This document shows positions 60,574-64,000 of a stretch of DNA of 64,000 nt, piece after piece (within the stretch, counting starts at the first letter, position 1; each line of letters starts with the position of its first letter). The stretch is taken from assembly GCA_947561585.1 (NCBI GenBank), contig CANNZV010000843.1, forward strand, positions 1-64,000. The letters are read 5' to 3'. The notes under the pieces were generated by a model. The model was given only the letters and a program-made list of their open reading frames with translations. It ran no database searches and was not told where the DNA came from. The DNA is from Caprella mutica (Eukaryota; Arthropoda; Malacostraca; Amphipoda; Caprellidae). The position numbers and the translations under genes were made by a program.

Positions 60574-61767
60574 TATACTATAAGAAACTTGGGAAAAAGT
60601 TTAGCCAGTAGGTAAATTAATATTCGTTTTAGTTTTTGAGTTTTAATAAATCTATATAAACAATTTTAAGCATAATTTTTGAAGCTTAAGGCAATTTTAA
60701 ATTTGGGAGATATTGAATTTAACTGGAACTCTAGGATTTAGCCATGAAGATGTGATGCTCATGTGAACTGAGCCTGCACTAACACTGAAATATAAAGATA
60801 AGAATTAGAATAGAACTATAGAAGATGATTATTAAATTGGATATGAAATATATTTAGTTTAGGTAATAGTAGTCAAGTAATAGTATTTTACGTTATAGTA
60901 GTCAAGTAATAGTATTTTACGTTATAGTAGTCAAGTAATAGTATTTTACGTTATAGTAGTCAAGTAATAGTAATAAGTAATAGTATTTTACGTTATAGTA
61001 GTCAAGTAATAAGTAATAAGTAATGAAATTTTCCTCTGGCATGTCTATAATAGTTTCGGAATTTACGTTAGGGTTTCTTTCAATGAATTGAGAATTGGAA
61101 CAGTCTATTTTTAAAGTACAGTAAATATTAAACTTACTCTATGTTCCCTTCCTTCACCAGAGATCACTTCAGCCGTCAATTAGTCCATCGCTTCCCAAAT
61201 ATTTAAGGATTCATAGTTTGGTAGTTTATTGTAGTTTTAGTGGCGCTATTATACATTCTCGTTTATCCTTGGGTTTTAGATTCTGTATCTCATGTAGAAT
61301 GGTTGATGTGTAGGGACATCTTTGCTTCCTTATACCTTCGCTCTTTCTAGCCTCATTGAAATAGGCGTTATTAATTAGGTCAGATTTTTGTAGAAGTAGC
61401 TGTAGTTGGATTTTATAGTTGATTATGTTTTAATTGGCTTTATTGTGAAAATATTTGTAGTTGGTGGAATTAGATCACATCTCTCTAATATTCCTTTGTT
61501 GGGAATTTGGTTTGGACTGGGCGTGTTGAACTGGCGGATCTGACTCTTAAAAGGAGTTTTTCATGGAAAGTTTTCTGCCCGACTGAACTTCCCTGAGACA
61601 ACTCTTGCATCATGGTTCACCTGTAAAGGCTCGTTTTCGGGTCAGTGACTGGATTGAAGTTTTCTCTGGCTAGGAACATTCAAACTTACAACAAATAGAA
61701 TGCCAAAGGAAACTCCAATCCACATGAAATTATAATAGAATTATTATATTATACATATACTTTGAAC
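60574..61767. mobile_element. 1.2-kb insert in copy B, class unknown
   Basis: It is defined by comparison with copy A, where GCATTCATTACTTTGAAC (reverse) is uninterrupted. TA is present at both junctions, which fits a TA-duplicating transposon, but I see no inverted ends. It contains the 29-bp array at 60866-61022; about 61480-61730 is less AT-rich and could be decayed coding DNA that I cannot identify. Confidence 0.6.
60866..61022. repeat. 29-bp tandem repeat, about five copies
   Basis: Unit core TAGTAGTCAAGTAATAGTAT; later copies are shortened. Confidence 0.92.
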
Positions 61768-62565
61768 TTTCATCACAGAGCTTTCATCTGTATTCTAAGT
61801 CGTGGCCTCAAAACATTTTCTTTAATTTGAACTCATAGAGAACGAAATTTTTAAGGAGTTACAATTATATAAAAATTTGACCAACTCATTACTATTTGAA
61901 ATAGGAATAAGTTGTGATTTTGGTTATAAAAGCGGTGCTTGCCTGTAATGTTCTATTCACTTTAAAATTTCTTTAGGTATCTCCGGGTCGCTTAATATCA
62001 AATTTTTTTTATAGTAAAATACATCCACTGTGGCAAAGTGGCAGAGCTGCTGGCACGAGGACGGATAGACCCACGAACGATACCGGACACATCACTTCAT
62101 TTCTTCCCATTTAATTTATATATAACATTATGTAACATAAATCAAATTGATATGCACCTAAACGTACAGTACGTTATATCAATGAAGTAAGAGTTTTCAA
62201 TTTTAATTTATTTATTTATTTGATGAAAGTGGATTTCGTTTTGAAGCATATTAGATATGTAATTAGGCGTCTGTTCGATGCAGAATCCCTATGTATGTTG
62301 GATGTCGTAATTTATCTTTCTATTCAACGCTGTTAAAACGGTATCGCTTCGATGCCAAATATACTTAATATGATGCGGTTTAGCGGTGCAAACGGATATC
62401 GGATTGATGTCTACTTGGTGTCATCATGTCTAATTTGTTACTGGTATTCGATGTCGGAAGAGAGGTTATACAGAGTCGTTTAGACATCGAATAGATACAT
62501 TCATGTTTGCTGGGGAATGCATCAATTAAAATTTGACCATAGATTAACTCTCACTCAGTAAATAT

Positions 62566-62705
62566 TGAAACATTGAAACATCTTTATTGAACTAAAAAAA
62601 ATATATAATACAAATATACAATTAAAACATGGTTGAAAATTAGGTTCCAGCCCTTATATAAATATTAGAACATACTTTTCGGGCAAACATATTTTTCGGT
62701 CATAA
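62566..62705 (-). mobile_element. 5'-truncated LINE tail
   Basis: The insert is absent from copies A and B. On the minus strand it ends CAATAAAGATGTTTCAATGT with a twice-repeated ATGTTTCA tail, a 3' end built like that of the LINE at 52760 but with different text. AATAT at the left (62561-62565) and ATAT near 62689 may be the target duplication. Confidence 0.7.
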
Positions 62706-63355
62706 TAGTTGAGTAATTAGTTTGATATTTGGAATTATATAATTGTTTTACATTGAACAAGCAGGAAATTTGTGCTCTGTGAAATATTTTTAGCAGTAGG
62801 GTATATGTTCCAATTTATTATTAGGGTCTATATTTTCGAACACGTGATAAAGGAAAATATAATAATTATTATTTAACTATTATTTAATTAGTAACAAAAT
62901 AGCTGAAGGTATGATTCCATTTGAAATAAAAGTTAAATAATGATTATCATATATAGATTTATTGAGTCCGATTACCACTTTAAGTTTAATTATTTATAAT
63001 GTGAATCACTGAATTTTAATCGTCTCATTTGTAGCTTTTGGCACTAGGTGAAAATCAAGTTATCGGATATGGGGGTCCGCATTTTACGTATAAAAATTAT
63101 TTAGGTATCGTTTTCTATTTCTAAACTTGTATTTTACGTACTGGTATCATGGATACCAATTTAAGTAAGAATTAAATAATGATAATTATTATATTTATTT
63201 CTAATGTATCCGAAAATGTGGAACCGTCTGATAACACTGAATCTACTCTAAAATGGAACGTGTTAAATAGGCAATCAACTTTTAATTATTTACGTTAAGT
63301 AGAGGTTTAACGTCTGTTTTGGAACCAGAGTCCATGTCGCTGACGTCAAAAGGAA

Positions 63356-63538
63356 ATGAAATACAAGGGACTGGAAGAAGCAGTCAGAAAGGAAAGTGGC
63401 TCCATGGACAAAGTTACGACGCTCGTGGATGCTGAAAAGCTACTCCGTGAATGCTATCACTTACCGAGGAATGTGACAAAAATGGTCACAAGCACCGGTG
63501 GCTGCACTCAAGGATGGAAGAGGGAAATGAAGAGGTGA
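63356..63538 (+). other. 60-codon frame in copy C, unrecognised
   Basis: It starts MKYKGLEEAVRKESGSMDKV and contains DAEKLLRECYHLPRNVTKMV and a short GGCTQGWKREMKR end. The same text, with substitutions and a lost start, lies in copy A (58430-58607) and reversed in copy B (59690-59860). It might be a remnant of a coding region, but I know no family with this sequence. Confidence 0.3.
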
Positions 63539-64000
63539 TAGTAAATGAAGCCTACGAGCCTATATACCTAACACAAAATCTAAGACCTCGTAATTGTAGA
63601 GCATAACCCTAGCGCTATCCTCTAAAACTGCACGGACAGTTAAAAACATGATAAACATAAAATAGACGACACGTAATCCAAATTACAACAGTTTGGGATC
63701 CAAGGCACGCCACCCTTCTTTTCCATTCACCAAAGACAGCTTCAGGAACCCCTCGGTGCTTATTTACAATAAGCAGTTTAGAATAGATTCATGAAAATAA
63801 ATGCAATGACCATCGAAAAATCACTTGATTGGTTACCCATTTTATTTTCACGGTACTTGAGGAATACTGTTCAACATCCAATGTTCCTGTTTCAATTACC
63901 TTACGTTGATCCAGTGTACAATCGCACTAGTGTACCAATGTCCCATCGTACCTTTACAACTGTCGTTTAAAGGGAGCACTACGTACGTTATATAGAAAGG

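Larger units (their letters stand above)
59215..62515 (-). repeat. dispersed-family copy B (reverse), with an insert
   Basis: 59215-60573 is the reverse complement of 62516-64000. 61768-62515 continues the family as the reverse complement of 57700-57546 and 48913-48366. An insert at 60574-61767 splits it. The family unit is therefore at least 2.1 kb long, longer than either window edge shows. Coding capacity is not evident. Confidence 0.85.
62516..64000 (+). repeat. dispersed-family copy C (forward), runs off the window
   Basis: Same landmarks as copy A. It continues to ACGTACGTTATATAGAAAGG at the window end, which pairs with 59215-59234 in copy B. A short LINE tail (62566-62705) is inserted. 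Confidence 0.88.

Noticed and set aside
62030..62095. A functional tRNA gene
   Set aside because: A-box and B-box words are present, but acceptor and anticodon stems cannot be drawn; kept only as a tRNA-like segment of a repeat.

Overview
This is nuclear DNA of an animal, most likely an arthropod and possibly a hemipteran insect. It is strongly AT-rich. It carries Tc1/mariner-type, PIF-like and Kolobok-like DNA transposons and a CR1/jockey-type LINE, and no bacterial gene organisation is visible. I found no host protein-coding gene, rRNA or credible tRNA gene. The species call is inference from element types only. The window is a repeat-dominated intergenic or heterochromatin-like block. About a quarter of it (roughly 16-17 kb by my addition) is made of more than fifteen unrelated minisatellite arrays with units of 16 to 46 bp.

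Layout. 1-14.3 kb: arrays with units of 32, 23, 21, 24, 42, 29, 25 and 16 bp separated by AT-rich single-copy DNA. 14.3-19.6 kb: a four-level nest of transposons (foldback element > TTAA element > PIF-like TAA element > Tc1-like DD34E element), each inner level bounded by its own target duplication. 20.8-24.3 kb: a 20-bp array of 111 copies without an indel, then a 45-bp array. 24.5-34.3 kb: a 21-bp array split by a mariner-family element, whose transposase gene is itself split by a 5.7-kb Kolobok-like element and a 1.56-kb Tc1-like foldback element. Removing both inserts with one target copy each leaves an open frame of 354 codons. 34.5 kb: a 203-bp MITE. 36.0-41.1 kb: a 5-kb, 32-bp satellite with higher-order structure, followed by 35-bp and 16-bp arrays. 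42.8-45.1 kb: a second foldback-type element tipped with ~15-bp repeats and holding a deleted copy of the same mariner family. 45-47.3 kb: AT-rich DNA with nothing recognised. 47.4-64 kb: alternating-orientation copies of an unrecognised dispersed family, interrupted by a 3.8-kb element with GGAATATTCC-rich ends and by a nearly full-length LINE on the minus strand with an intact 1002-codon ORF2.

How the parts relate. No pathway is encoded. The only long intact coding sequence is the LINE endonuclease/reverse transcriptase. Every transposase is interrupted or decayed. The insertions give a relative chronology: arrays and foldback elements served as targets, mariner and TTAA elements landed in them, and later elements landed in those. 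The most interesting signals are the precisely resolvable nests, two independent foldback-type elements tipped by ~15-bp repeats, the inverted and alternating copies at 47-64 kb, and the higher-order structure of the satellites.
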